Below are positions 1 through 10,600 of a stretch of 48,245 nt of DNA, one piece after another. The notes below the pieces were generated by a model. The model was not told where the DNA came from, ran no database searches, and saw only the letters and a program-made list of their open reading frames with translations. The stretch lies in NCBI GenBank assembly GCA_014925825.1, contig JACGCK010000294.1, positions 1 to 48,245 of the forward strand. The letters run 5' to 3'. Each line of letters opens with the position of its first letter. Positions within the stretch are counted from its first letter, which is position 1. Origin of the DNA: Pholiota molesta (Eukaryota > Basidiomycota > Agaricomycetes > Agaricales > Strophariaceae). The translations under genes and the position numbers were made by a program.

Positions 1-1042
1 TGTTTCGCCTTCATTTCTTCGATGACATTGGCGAGCCGCTCTCCTTCGTTCTTGTGTTGGTCGGCAGCGTCCCGAGATTGTGCCAATGCCTTTGTCAGGC
101 GTTTATGGTCGGATTCCAGTCGTTGCAACGTTGCCACGGTCTCTTCATTCCTGCCTGTTAGCTCTTGAAACGGACTTCAAGGTTCCAATTCTCCTCCTTG
201 AACTTGTCTATACATGTGTCAAAATCTGTTGCAGGTTGGTAATGACTAAAAAAAGAAACCTACCAGAATTTTGTTCCTGTTGCTTTAAAGCCGTCCGGAG
301 ACCCTCAACAGACTTTTCCAGATCATCTTTCTCTTCTTTCATGTCCTGAATAGCCTTGTCACGTTCGCCAAGAAGAGATTGGAGACGTCGGACTTCCGTA
401 AGCAGTCCACTGCCAATTTCAAACGCGAATTCTGGAAGGAAGAAGTGAGATGAGTCTAATGATTGATAGATCGGGACGTAATCGCAAAATACGCACCGAC
501 ATCATCAGCGCGATGTGCAGCGTTTTTAGCGCGCCTTGACTGAGCAACAGACGTGCCAGCGGATGATTTGATACGCTCAGGCTCCTCCCGCCCCAAATCC
601 GTGTATGGTACGAGAGGTGAACGAGCATCATCAGACAAGAATTCCTAGAGGCAAAAAGGAGAAACCAAGTGTTTCAACAAATTGTGGTGGCATGTTATGA
701 GTGGCAAAAACACACCTTTGCGTTGCTGCCAAAGCAGCTGAGCAGCTGCGCGTTCTCGTCGTCCCATGCCATGATTGTATCCACGAGCTCGTGATACCGC
801 TCACGCGTCTCTTCCTCTCCCTTATCTGCCTCCAAAACCTCGATCTCCTTGAGCCGCGCCTCCAACTCTGCCTGTTGGGTAAGAATCCGCTGCCCGAGAT
901 TACCAGTATGCAGGAGCTGCTCCGCCTTGTTCTGGAAGACGTTCTGGATATGGAGTTTGAGGTCGCCAGCGGTGGAAAAGGAATGGTGTGGGGACGAAAA
1001 GTCCGGCATTGGGGGGAGGTCGTGAGCTCCATACGACGCCAT
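1..1042 (-). CDS. Coiled-coil protein, N-terminal part, runs off the left edge
   Basis: I do not recognise the protein. Four exons can be read on the minus strand: 1042-716, 644-497, 431-264 and 225-1 (partial). Introns are short GT-AG introns with matching phase. The start is the ATG at 1042 (MASYGAHDLPP); an upstream in-frame GTG is not needed. The N-terminal 100 residues contain a predicted helical segment ending near a WDDENAQLL motif. The next exons are rich in Glu, Lys, Leu and Arg in heptad-like spacing, typical of a cytoskeletal or scaffold coiled coil. In exon 4 the frame hits a stop after about 20 codons, but the neighbouring frame continues the coiled coil to the window edge. Either one base is missing near 167, or the third intron runs 263-155 and ends at a good CTAACAG acceptor, which keeps the frame open. 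Similar composition to the next gene suggests a related type of protein, but no homology is claimed. Confidence 0.7.
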
Positions 1043-1912
1043 GGCCACCTGAGGCTGTGACAGCCCGGGGGGGAGGGAGCTGGTGAAAAGACTTTACAGG
1101 CCCGCTCCTCTCCTCGTGCCTCTCATACAAACCCAACCGTCCTCTGCGTTCCCAAGGTCATGTGATCCCAGACGCCAACATCTTCCCACCTCCTGTCAGC
1201 GTCGGTGCCACCCAACTCGGCCCACCTTCCATTCTGGTTCCAGCCTCATTTTTTTTCCCCGTTTAATTCAATTACGGGCACTCGTTACAAATTCATTTTG
1301 TCGGTTGACCATTCGCTGAATACACCTAAATTAAATGGGCTTTGTCACGGCGCCGTTTTATTGTTTTCTCGGTTGGCAACTCAACCTCGTAAGCAACGAG
1401 CTTAACCTGTTATGCTTTAGTATGCTCGGCTTTAGCGTTAAATTAAAGCTCGAGTCCTCGCAGACTTCGACATCTTTTAATATCATCAATGTTAAGATGC
1501 AAGAATCTGTTAGTCCAGGTCTTTTCAAAGTTCAAGCATACGCTTCGCTAAGTTCAAGTCGATGAAAAGTCGATAGTATATGTATTTCATTGCATGCATA
1601 TCAAAAATTCCAAAAAATAATTAGTACAAAGGCATAACATAGAGAGCACACAAAAAGCATATTCATAGCAATAAGTTGGTAGATCGTGATAATAACTAAA
1701 CGGGAGTCCATAAAAACATCCCTGTCCTTGGTCGTCGGACACCTCTGAGGCGCTGTCAGCCGGAGCGCACTCCATATGCACCACGACTACGCAGAGCTGA
1801 ACCAGCAGCCCAAAGCCGCCATACTCATCCCCGTATTGCCGCCCGCAAATCGATCGGCGCCAATATTTCACGCACCAACTGCTCCGCTGCGTTCCAATTT
1901 CCAAAGGCCCAG
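1043..1912. other. Intergenic region between two minus-strand genes
   Basis: No convincing gene. The segment 1240-1600 is AT-rich with short open frames that do not resemble protein. The part next to 1912 is the likely 3' untranslated region and terminator area of the gene at 1913-4636, and the part next to 1043 the promoter of the left-hand gene. An open frame at 1587-1904 on the minus strand is cysteine- and tyrosine-rich low-complexity translation and is taken as chance. Confidence 0.5.
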
Positions 1913-4636
1913 TTAGGTCCTGTTCTTCTTCGGATGCCTCTCATCATCGTACCACGTCCTGATCACAACACCCTGCCCCAACTCCGGCTCAGCCTTGCGT
2001 TTCCTCGACTGGCCCGTCGTCTGAAGCGCCGGCGACGTCACGCGCCGCGGGGTACTCGGAGGCGGCGACAGCGCGCGGTGGCTCGGATGAGTCGGCGCGC
2101 TAGCTCCATGCACAGGCACTGGCCTGCGCAGCTGGGGGAATGGCGAGCGGGATCTGTGACGATGCGTGGCACTGGCAGGCGTTGGCGAGACAGGTTCCTC
2201 GACTGACTTGAGGCGCGGTGGACGTTCTCGCGATACGCTGCGAGCTTTTAGCGGCGGCCATCGTGATTCGTTTTCCCTGCCGCTCTCCGCTGGGTCGAAA
2301 ACAGCGGAGGCTGGATCAACGTTGACAAGCAGGTAATTTTTTTCGCCGTTCACCTTGGTTATGGCTATTTTGGGAGTGCCGCTGACCCCTGCAGGTGAAC
2401 TTTTTACGCCGTCGTCGTCGCCGAACGCAGAAGCTTCATCGTCAGCATTATTTGCAGTGCCCGTGGAGGTAGTGGAAGTGCTGGGCGCAATAGGCCCTGG
2501 CGGAGTGAGCGCCGCAGCTCCTGGTGGCCTTCGAAAGCCAAGAGAGAATACATCGTCACTGTTCTTGTCCGCTCCTTTCTTCGCACTTCCTGGAGTACCC
2601 ATGGTATCTGGCGTCGTTGCGCGACTCTCAGATCTCCCGAACCAGCGCCTTCCAATATTACGGAGTTTGGAGCGGCCACGAGCGCTTTCAGCGCCGTAAT
2701 CGGAAAGATCATGGCGAGATTTTTTCTCCTGGGGCTCCGCACTATCCAAGTCGGCGTTCCTTCGCTTTCCCAGACCTACATATGCCTTGGATTTATCTGG
2801 AGTTTCGGTGGCTTCAGATTCCACAGCAGTCTCTTCTTCGGCAGAATGCTCTCCTACACAAATAGGCAGGATATAGGTCAGGGTGATGTAGTGTCCCGAA
2901 AAGATACGATCATACCGGCACGACGCCTTTCGTGTTCCTTGGGGGAGGCTTTGAGCTTTTGTATCTCTTCCTCCAGGCTGACGTTTTTCTTCTCCATAGC
3001 TTCCATGTTTCTCTTGTGGTCATCCACGTCGTATAATTTTGCTTTCAAAGTCTGCATCCCGTTTTCGTGTTCAACTTTGGAACTTTTGTATTCTTCCTTC
3101 GTCCTTTCAAGCGCGTTAGCGAGTTCGATTTTTCGAATTCTAGTTTCTTGATCAAGAATTCTGATTCCGTGAGTTTCGTAGACAGTGCTTCGTTATCCTC
3201 TTTGTTTTTGTCTTCTAAGTACAAACATCAGAATTTCAGTATCCCACTCTCTGAACGTCATACAGAGTAAAACATACCAGCGCGTCGTATCTCCTCCAAA
3301 TGGGCCGCATTCAGACTGACAATCTTCTTGTCGAGTTCATCGCACCGAGCCTCCAGTTTCTCAATTACAGCGTCACGGTCCCTAAGTGCGGTAGAATTCT
3401 CTTCTTTGAGCATCACGATAGTCCTTTGCAGCGTTTCGGACTCGAGTTGATGCTGGGCGCTAATCCTTTCAGCGTGAGAAAGAAGGCCATCCAGGCGCTT
3501 GTGCTCAGATACGAGGTGCTGCACAGACGTTTCCGACACGTCCAGTTTGGATCGAAGGTCGTTCAGCGCAGTTTTGAGAGTGTTATTCTCCCCGCTCAGC
3601 TCGTCTAAAAATGTATGCGATTTAGTCAGATTATCAGCACAGGATAAGCACACATACCTCTTTGATTCTTAAGTTCCACCACGGCGCGCTCGAAGTTTGC
3701 TTTCTGTTTGAAAAGCTCCGATACAATCTTATCCCTCTCTTCTACTACATTGGAGACTTGACGTTTGAGCTGGGCGGGCGCTTCACTTTCTGGGACGACA
3801 GCTAGTAATAGAGAAAGAGAACGGGAATCAAGAGCAAGAATGAGACTTCAGAATGATAACACATAATAACGGACAGCTTGAGACTCACAACTTTCCGAAG
3901 TGCCTCCATACTCACTTCCTCCGATAGCGTTATTAGAGGATAAAGCAGCAGGTAATATAATGCCTTCTTTGTGATAGTCTTCCACAGCGGTAAAAAAGAA
4001 CATGTCGGCTTCTGTAACGTCGGCCGGGGGCTTCTAAGAACGAGGGATGTTATGAGAGCCAGCTCAGCCCAACAATTTAGTCGCTACTAACGTCTTTGGC
4101 AGAATACACATCCTCGCGCGGAACCATCACATTCACAAGATGGCTCTGGTCGACGCCCAGCGCTTTGTAGCCAACTTGCTGAGGTCCCATCGGGCTGTCC
4201 CTTTTCATGAACCGAAAGTCCGTTGGCCTATTTCCTTGCGGTGGCTGCCTGGGTCGAAGCTGCTGTCTCTCCGAATCCACGTCGGCGCTTGTGCCCTGGC
4301 CCACAGGGTACTCTGGGTCTGAAATCTGAAGTGCGGCGACACCAGAGGCAACCGTTGCTGGTGTTGCGCCGTCCGATGAGACGCCTGAGGCAATAATGCC
4401 CGAATGGCCCCCGCCAGTCTCGGTATCATAGTGGAGGACGAAGGTTGTCGAAAGGCAAAACAGCCTGGTTACTATATATCTCTTGTCGTCGGTGTTTAGA
4501 AGGCGGGCATAGCTTCAATCTATATTTAATTGTGTGATCATACAGCCCGGGTCACTTGATAATTACATGGAAGCTCAATCATTGAATCAATAGATAATGA
4601 TAGAACGCTCACACGGATGTCCCTAACGTCCGGCAT
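1913..4636 (-). CDS. Coiled-coil protein with basic, Ser/Pro-rich C-terminal tail
   Basis: Unrecognised protein. Exons with consistent phase: 4471-4092, 4033-3889, 3801-3658, 3604-3278, 3214-2916 and 2853-1913 (stop TAA at 1915-1913). The first exon is uncertain: an ATG at 4636 with donor at 4614 and acceptor at 4472 fits the phase, but other starts are possible. The order is a Gly/Ser-rich N-terminus, a short segment with a TEADMFFFTAVEDYHKEG motif, about 230 residues of Glu/Lys/Leu coiled coil, then a 300-residue disordered tail with SRSPFPQL, RERPPRL and RKRKAEPE motifs. The tail has possible nuclear localisation signals and phosphorylation sites. Function is unknown; a structural or nuclear role is only inference. 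In exon 3214-2916 the coiled-coil reading frame changes at the T-run 3129-3133. One extra base in that run would keep one continuous frame, so this is either an assembly indel or a real break. Confidence 0.72.
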
Positions 4637-5084
4637 GGCGGTGAGACAATATTGTTTAGCTTTCAAAGGCTGTGGTCTGGAAGGGTTAGATAAGTTGTGA
4701 TTAGCCAGAGCACGCCATTTCCTGCCATTTCACGGCGAAGGGGACTAAGGACTTTGGCAGTGTTACTTGTCACGTGCATCATATTAAATAGGCGCCAGCA
4801 CAGTCACTCAAGCGCTCGGCGCCAACTCGGCGCTCACGGTGCCACCGACATCCCGAATGCTAGCGACTAAATCTGACCCTCGGACAATCTCCCAGAATTA
4901 GCTCCCTGCGTAGTGTGTGCCACCGAACATGGTCTCACTTCACAATTTTCTGTACAGCCTCTTCGCCCTCAGCGCTCAGCCTTCGTCAATGTGTCAGCCA
5001 CTTATTCGCCTCTATTTTGTCGTCTTCAGTCAGCTTTGATGTAAGTAACTCATAATAGCCATATATTCGGCTCCCTTTTGCCCC
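4637..5084. promoter_or_regulatory. Divergent intergenic region
   Basis: Region between the minus-strand coiled-coil gene and the plus-strand protease gene, so it should hold both promoters. A short AT-rich stretch near 4783 (ATATTAAATAGG) could serve as a TATA-like element for the protease, about 300 bp upstream of its start. An upstream ATG at 4929 begins a 37-codon frame that ends before the protease start; it is not needed for the gene model and may be an upstream open reading frame or part of the 5' untranslated region. Nothing else is seen. Confidence 0.3.
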
Positions 5085-6407
5085 ATGATCTCCTTTATTA
5101 GTGCTGGATGTATTGCTCTAGGTCTATTAACAAACCTTGCTTGCGCATCTTCCGAATCACCGTTGACGCTCAGGATAACAGGTGGGCTACCCAGCGCGAT
5201 TTGGGAGCGTAACTTACACCAAATCTCATAATATAGGATTACATATCTTCGAAAAGCTGGAAGATTTGCGAGTTCTCGCCACTGTCACTAACACGGGCAA
5301 CAAAACAATGAATATTCTCAACGATCCTCGGGGAACCCTATCCGACTTTCCCACCGACACATTTAAAATTACGGACAGAAATGGTGTCCAACCCCGTTTC
5401 AAAGGTGTCAAACTCAAATATATCCCCGTTGTATCCAAGGCGGGTGATTATCGCACCATTGAACCAGGAGACTCGGTCTATGTTGAGCATGATCGTAAGC
5501 AATGTGTCATGCATGGCAGATCATGATGTTATCTCATTCTGACCGCTCGAGTTCGCTCTCAGTATCTAAGGCGTACGACTTCTCAAATTTACTCCCTGGC
5601 ACCTATAATATTACTGGAAGAGAAGTATTTTACGCCCTCGACACCGATAGCAAGACAATCGCACCTATTAACGCAAGTTCTATTTCTCATCGTACGCAAC
5701 TCATGCAAGTAGAACAACTATCGACGACTGAAGCGAGGCTGGCCAAGCGCGCCACATACACTGGTTGTACCGAAGAACAGCAGAGTGAATTGGCGACCGC
5801 CACTCAGGTCGCGCAGGATTATGCTCGCAATGCCTCTTTGTACGCCAACTCCCTCACAGGTCGCAGCGCTCGGTATGGCACCTGGTTTGGCTCCTATAAA
5901 GACAAGCGTCACGATCGCATTTCCTCGCAATACTCCGCCATCAGCTCAAGAAATTTCTCGTCGTTCACATATGATTGTTCATGCGACATGGAAAGCACGT
6001 TTGCATATGTATATCCACACGAGTGAGTACTTGAGTAATAGGACTCCGCTTCTGACAAGGACGATCGTTCGCTAATCCTACGAATATTTTTAGCTTTGGA
6101 CACATATATTTGTGCGGCGCATTTTGGGATGCGCCTATGACCGGTACAGATTCTAAGGTAAATTCTCTGGCGTACCTTTCGCAATGATATCGGAACATAT
6201 TTTGTATATGACAATTTTCGATTTTTTTTGCAGGGAGGAACGCTTATTCACGAAAGCTCTCACTTTACGGCCAACGACGGAGGAACAGTCGATTACGCAT
6301 ACGGCCAAGCATCTTGTCAGGTCCTAGCGCTAACTAATCCAGATATTGCGATCGTAAATGCTGATTCGCACGAATATTTCGCGGAGAATAATCCTATGCT
6401 TGCGTGA
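5085..6407 (+). CDS. Secreted peptidyl-Lys metalloendopeptidase (M35, deuterolysin family)
   Basis: Zinc endoprotease that cleaves on the N-terminal side of lysine; secreted. Five exons, 5085-5181, 5237-5494, 5563-6022, 6094-6157 and 6234-6407, give 350 residues with all phases matching. The start at 5085 is chosen because it gives a clean signal peptide (hydrophobic MISFISAG...LACA, then SSESPL). An N-terminal propeptide of about 160 residues follows, with the family-typical LNDPRGTLSDFPT motif, and ends in a dibasic LAKR site for Kex2-type cleavage. The mature domain starts near ATYTGC. The zinc ligands are in HESSHF, and the third ligand is the Asp of the GTVDYAYG segment, the aspzincin signature. 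Four Cys (YTGC, DCSC, LCG) match the two disulphides of Grifola MEP, and the C-terminus HEYFAENNP is also characteristic. No frame break or missing key residue. Confidence 0.95.
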
Positions 6408-7071
6408 CAGCCTGCCGAATATCAATGTCAAGTGCGTTAGAATCTTGTCGCTTGTAGCAATCAATCTGTGTACTTCAATCGTTTGGCGCCCGGCGCTTAA
6501 TTATAAATATCACACCATCAAGCCCACTCGCAAACCCCATTCATTAGCGGATTATGGCCAACCTCCCCATAGACACTTCCGATGATATTTAGAGGGTCAA
6601 ATAAGTCTACAATAAAAATTGGAGGATACATATTATACATACAGAATGTACAGTCGAATAGAATACTATATACTAATTCCACAGTAATAATACTAATATT
6701 ACTCGCGTTCCAAGTCCATTGTCCATAGTCCAAATTTTAGATCTACCAAAGCCCAAAGAAATTTTTGTGAGATAATCAAAGGAATCAGGATCACCATTCA
6801 AAATAGAAAAGCCCACGCAAAGGCAAACACTTCCACAGAAATAACAACAGAAAATGATCATGCCCTGTTCCTCGATGTCGATGTCGTCTCCATCCCTCTA
6901 CTATCCGAGGACGAAATCCTCAGCTCCAGCATGCCCCTCTTGTGCGCCAGGCTCGGCGGAACTGGAGAGTGGGCGCACGCCAGAGCACACAGTTGTACGG
7001 GGTTGATATGTGCGTGTCCTAAGCGATACGCGTGCGCGTGCGTGGTGGCATTGACAGGCGGCGTATTGGGC
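6408..7071. other. Intergenic, AT-rich then GC-rich low-complexity
   Basis: After the protease stop, 6408-6860 is AT-rich with no supported gene and probably contains the protease 3' end. From about 6860 the composition becomes GC-rich and all frames stay open on both strands. The translation there is His/Ala/Pro-rich with no recognised motif. Confidence 0.35.
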
Positions 7072-7416
7072 CTAGAATGCGGCCAGAAGCCATGCCCGTG
7101 CACAGCCGCATACGCGCGTGGTGGTGGCCCATGTGGCAAGGACGAGGATGAAGGCGAGGACGAAGGTGAGGGCCAGGGCGAAGAGGCGAGGGGAGCAAGC
7201 TTGTGGTTGGAAACGCCTGACTCGCAGAGAAAGGCGGCGTTTGTACCTCTGATGCTGTTCGGGGGTTGGGAAGGGGTACTCAAAGCGCTCGGTCGTAATA
7301 TTGACTGGGAAGGGCGTGCTGCTCCTTTCCTGGGAAGATGAATGCAGGGTAACCTCGAGCTCGGAATAGGCGGGGATGGGCATGGATATAGCGCGAGCTG
7401 AGGCGCGAAGTGGCAT
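7072..7416 (-). CDS. Possible small membrane protein
   Basis: Not recognised. The minus-strand frame from 7416 gives about 114 residues. A polar N-terminal half with Ser/Thr/Pro and a basic run (RYKRRLSLRVRR) precedes one strongly hydrophobic stretch (LFALALTFVLAFILVLATW), which looks like a single transmembrane segment with positive-inside residues before it. After the segment the frame ends soon, so a 3' intron joining to the overlapping frame that ends near 6860 is possible but no clear splice sites were resolved. The competing open frames on the other strand are His/Gly-rich and less protein-like. Confidence 0.3.
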   Translation of the reverse strand: MPLRASARAISMPIPAYSELEVTLHSSSQERSSTPFPVNITTERFEYPFPTPEQHQRYKRRLSLRVRRFQPQACSPRLFALALTFVLAFILVLATWATTTRVCGCARAWLLAAF

Positions 7417-7717
7417 AGTTGATCACAGAGTAGTATTTGGTTACGGGAAACGTGTAGTGCCGCTGTCGTAAAACAAATGGGAAGCTCGAGGTTGAAGGAT
7501 GGTTTTCTAGGAGAGCTACAGACGAGCCGTTATTTATCTTACTGCTACTGAATAAGCAGCACTAAGCTTTGTATGCTGCGGACCAGACGCCGGGTCAGCG
7601 CTCTTTCAAACACAGCGTAGAACGCGCAGCTCGCATCTCGGCAAGGCCGAAAGCCACATCTGATTGGTCAGGACGTTCGGCAGGGATTCTAGGTGAGATG
7701 TGATTCAATTCTGATTA
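7417..7717. other. Intergenic up to the retrotransposon edge
   Basis: Non-coding flank between the possible small gene and the left LTR. No gene or RNA seen. The five bases just before the LTR (GATTA at 7713-7717) do not match those after the right LTR (CTATT), so no target-site duplication is visible. Confidence 0.5.
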
Positions 7718-7897
7718 TGAAACGCTTTCCGTTCCGTAGTAGGTAGTCCTTAGGTCACTCGAATAGAACCAGCCAACCAATATATTGGTAGTTCTACGAA
7801 GTGATAGAATAAAGACTAAAGAGTGAGGGTGGTTGCGCGAGCCTTATATATGGGCCTCGCGCATTACGTAAGTACGATGTCGTATGTACCCGTTACA
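7718..7897 (-). repeat. 3' LTR (left on the plus strand)
   Basis: 180-bp long terminal repeat. Read on the minus strand it begins TGTAACGGGTAC and ends GCGTTTCA, the usual TG...CA ends. It contains a TATA box (CCATATATAAGG, 7842-7853 on the plus strand) followed by a pyrimidine-rich stretch suited to transcription start. It is identical base for base with 18077-18256. Confidence 0.95.
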
Positions 7898-7912
7898 CAC
7901 CCCCCTTTGAGA
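7898..7912 (-). other. Polypurine tract for plus-strand priming
   Basis: Read on the minus strand this is a run of A and G (AAAGGGGGG) directly before the TGTAAC start of the 3' LTR. That is the expected place and composition of the primer for second-strand synthesis in LTR retrotransposons. Confidence 0.7.
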
Positions 7913-8226
7913 TTGCGTTCGCAATCTGAAAACCAAAGAAGAAAGAAAAAGAACAAAAGTTAAAAACTAGTTATGTAAATTCAATAATGAAAGAACGACT
8001 ATCGGTGACGCGTTAGCATCCACAGTCCAGTTTGGTAAATAAGGTTTAATAACAATAGTGTAAACTTGGTGCATACGCGTTAGCATAGGCGCCGAAAAGT
8101 ATTTGAAATAAGATGAAGGAGTGAAGTAAATAAATCCCCACTGCCTACGCGTTAGCATAAGCGCCGAGGACATAATAACAGCTGAGTGAAACAGAAAAAT
8201 GGAGAGCGAAGAAAAAAGAAAGAATT

Positions 8227-10432
8227 CTAAGGAGCTGCTAATGGCTCGTGTGGCTGCTCTGGAGTGTCGCTCGGCTGCTCTGGTTCTCCTTCTGCGTCCA
8301 TATCATCGTCCGCATCATGACCGTGCTGAGGCCCAATGATTGTAGCGTGCGGCTGCCCCCACGTATGAGGAGTGAACGTTGGTATCCCCGGGCGAGATCG
8401 TAATATCACAGGGAGGTGGTCGGATCCGTAGCGCAGCCAGTAAGGATCTTTAAGATGTACGCCTGAGGGTTCATGTGATAGAAGTACTTGAGGCGTCGAA
8501 CATCGTCAAGCGACGGCTTGAACCAACCCGTCCAATCCGGTATGGTTGGAGGTACCCCGTATTGCCTGAGTCTCTCCATGCGTTCGTCATCAATGGCGGT
8601 GACTTCATCCTTGCGTCCGAAATTGAAGAACACATTGTCCAGATACTGTCTGCCGTATGCATAGCAGTGATCAATTAGCGCTACAGGAACGCCATTTTTA
8701 ATTAAGAACTCGCATAAGTCATCGAGCGTGAAGTTCTTGGACTCAGATGTGCCCAATTCAGACGGCATGAACTCGTATGGGGGTCCAACCGCCGGATGGT
8801 AGGGTGCTCCAGGATTGGCTGCGTTGTACGCATCGAGACGTTCGGCGTACAAATTTGGACGCGCTGCCAGATACGCAAACTCAGATGTGAAGGCCGCACG
8901 CGCGCCCGCATCCTTTGGGCCGAGAATTCGAGCGAGTCGAGCTCCGAAGACAGTCTCTATACGAACTCGGCCTCCGTAGTCCATGGTAACTCCGTTCACG
9001 GCGTTCACGGTGCCCACTGTGTGGTGGATCAAGTAGTATCGACACCACTCTATGATATCGAATGGGTCGCTGGGTGTGCTGAGTCCAAACCCGCCGTTAC
9101 GATTGGTGTCTCGGCTAACCTGCTTCGGCGGCATCGTCCAGAACTCGAGGATTTCGTCTGTACTCCGCATACACGTCGGGTAGGCCTCAGGGTTATAGGC
9201 CTTGGGGTCCATGATACGTCTCATGGAACTGTCATACAAAGAAGGATCGATGCGGCTGACCGCAATATAAAACGACCTCAGCAAGATGTGAGCGCCTATA
9301 CGGTCCGCTGGATCCGACGCTGGATTGTTCTCCAAGGCTGACAAGCGCTCGATCTCTGAGGGCCTGTGGGGATATCCTCGCGGGGCCATTCGATAAACCA
9401 CATCACGTTCGGTAATTTCGAACTTCGTGTCGGCTTTGGATTGAAGATGTTCGATTGCACGGTTCGCGTAATCACCGTAGAGTACAGTGTTCGATGCCCT
9501 GTAATAGAATACTGGGCTCCATATATAACCCACGTTGAACAGATTGTTGGGACGTTCGATATCGCGGTCGACTACGATCAACCCCCTTGCCAATGCGTAT
9601 CGCTTCTTAGCAATTTCTATGTCGGTCTCATACCTGGCGGCCATTCTGCGCCATATATGATTGTTCAACGCCTCCCGATGCTGCTTCTGGGCTGTGTCCT
9701 CGCCTTGCGACGGCGCTGGAATGATGTCTCGATCGTAATCAAGATATGTTTGCAATTCAACGTCCGTAGTCTTTGCAGACGGTTTAATTACATTGGGAGG
9801 ATCGTTCTCTGGAAGGCCTCCCGCCAGGCGTCGCTTCACACCTTGTAAAGCCTCGGTCAAGAGCTCCGCTCGTTGACCATCCACATACTCTCTCTCTGCA
9901 ACTCCCCGTTCGACTGCAGGAAGTGGTTCCGGAAACTGGATCACGACAGGCGCGATTCTGGTTTCAGCGCGCATTCTTTTAGCTGGGCGCGCGCTCGAAA
10001 CTGCGGCCGCATAGCTGCTCCGCTGAGAGGCCAAAGCCTCACGGTAAGGCTCCACCGAAGGTAGAGGACCATACAGGCGGTTAGAAACCGTCATTAGGTC
10101 ATATGGCCTCGGCGGTGGACGCGGTGGGCCTTGATGCTGCCACTGCTGATGCCCTCCTGAGTTCCATTCTTCGTGATACTGGGGTGGTCCACTGTATGGA
10201 CCGGGTCCACTGTATGGTCCGCCGTAGGTACGTGGCGAACTTCCCGCTGAGAGGGATGTCACTGTGTGAACGCTGTCTCGGCGAGACATGCCTACAAAAT
10301 TCACAATTCGAAAATTATTCCTCTATTCTCCCCCCCACATGAACTCATGCAGAAGTTCATACCTGAAAACTGAGGCGCTCCGCGCCCGCGACCCCGGGAA
10401 TGTCCCTGATATCCGCGGCCTCTGAGATACAT
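8227..10432 (-). CDS. Accessory gene of the retrotransposon, in the env position, function unknown
   Basis: Unrecognised protein of roughly 700 residues, same strand as pol. The probable first exon (10432-10363) encodes an RG-rich start (MYLRGRGYQGHS...), joined through a 71-nt GTATG...TTGTAG intron to the long exon that opens at 10291. The N-terminus is rich in Gly, Pro, Tyr and Arg (RGG-like, RNA-binding character). The rest looks folded, with EWCRYYLIHH and FWTMPPKQVS segments. It has no signal peptide or transmembrane segment, so it is not an envelope protein. The frame ends early at 8406, but the next frame continues with a sensible acidic tail to a stop at 8227. A lost base in the T-run 8449-8451 would explain this. 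A TATA-like sequence at 10511-10523 lies about 85 nt upstream, so it may have its own promoter. Confidence 0.75.
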
Positions 10433-10510
10433 CGTCGTAGACAGTGTGCAATAATAGGGATGAGATAGTGGCGAAGTGAAACCAAAGAGTTCCACCCCCC
10501 GCCAGCGCGT

Positions 10511-10523
10511 CCCCATATATAGG
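10511..10523 (-). promoter_or_regulatory. Candidate internal promoter TATA box
   Basis: On the minus strand the sequence reads CCTATATATGGGG, similar to the TATA box of the LTR (CCATATATAAGG). It lies between the pol stop (10601) and the proposed ATG of the accessory gene (10432), which fits separate transcription of that gene. This is position and motif only. Confidence 0.4.
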
Positions 10524-10600
10524 ACGCATCCGCCATACAGATATTCCGGCAGTGGGGACCCCCTGCGGAAGGCCCCAAAAATTTTTGTTTTCATTCTGAC

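Noticed and set aside
6931..7341. Plus-strand 136-codon frame in the GC-rich block
   Set aside because: Gly/Glu/Cys-rich low-complexity translation; the minus-strand frame with a membrane segment is the better candidate and even that is weak.
8227..10432. Envelope protein (errantivirus-like element)
   Set aside because: No signal peptide, transmembrane segment or furin-type site; RG-rich start instead.
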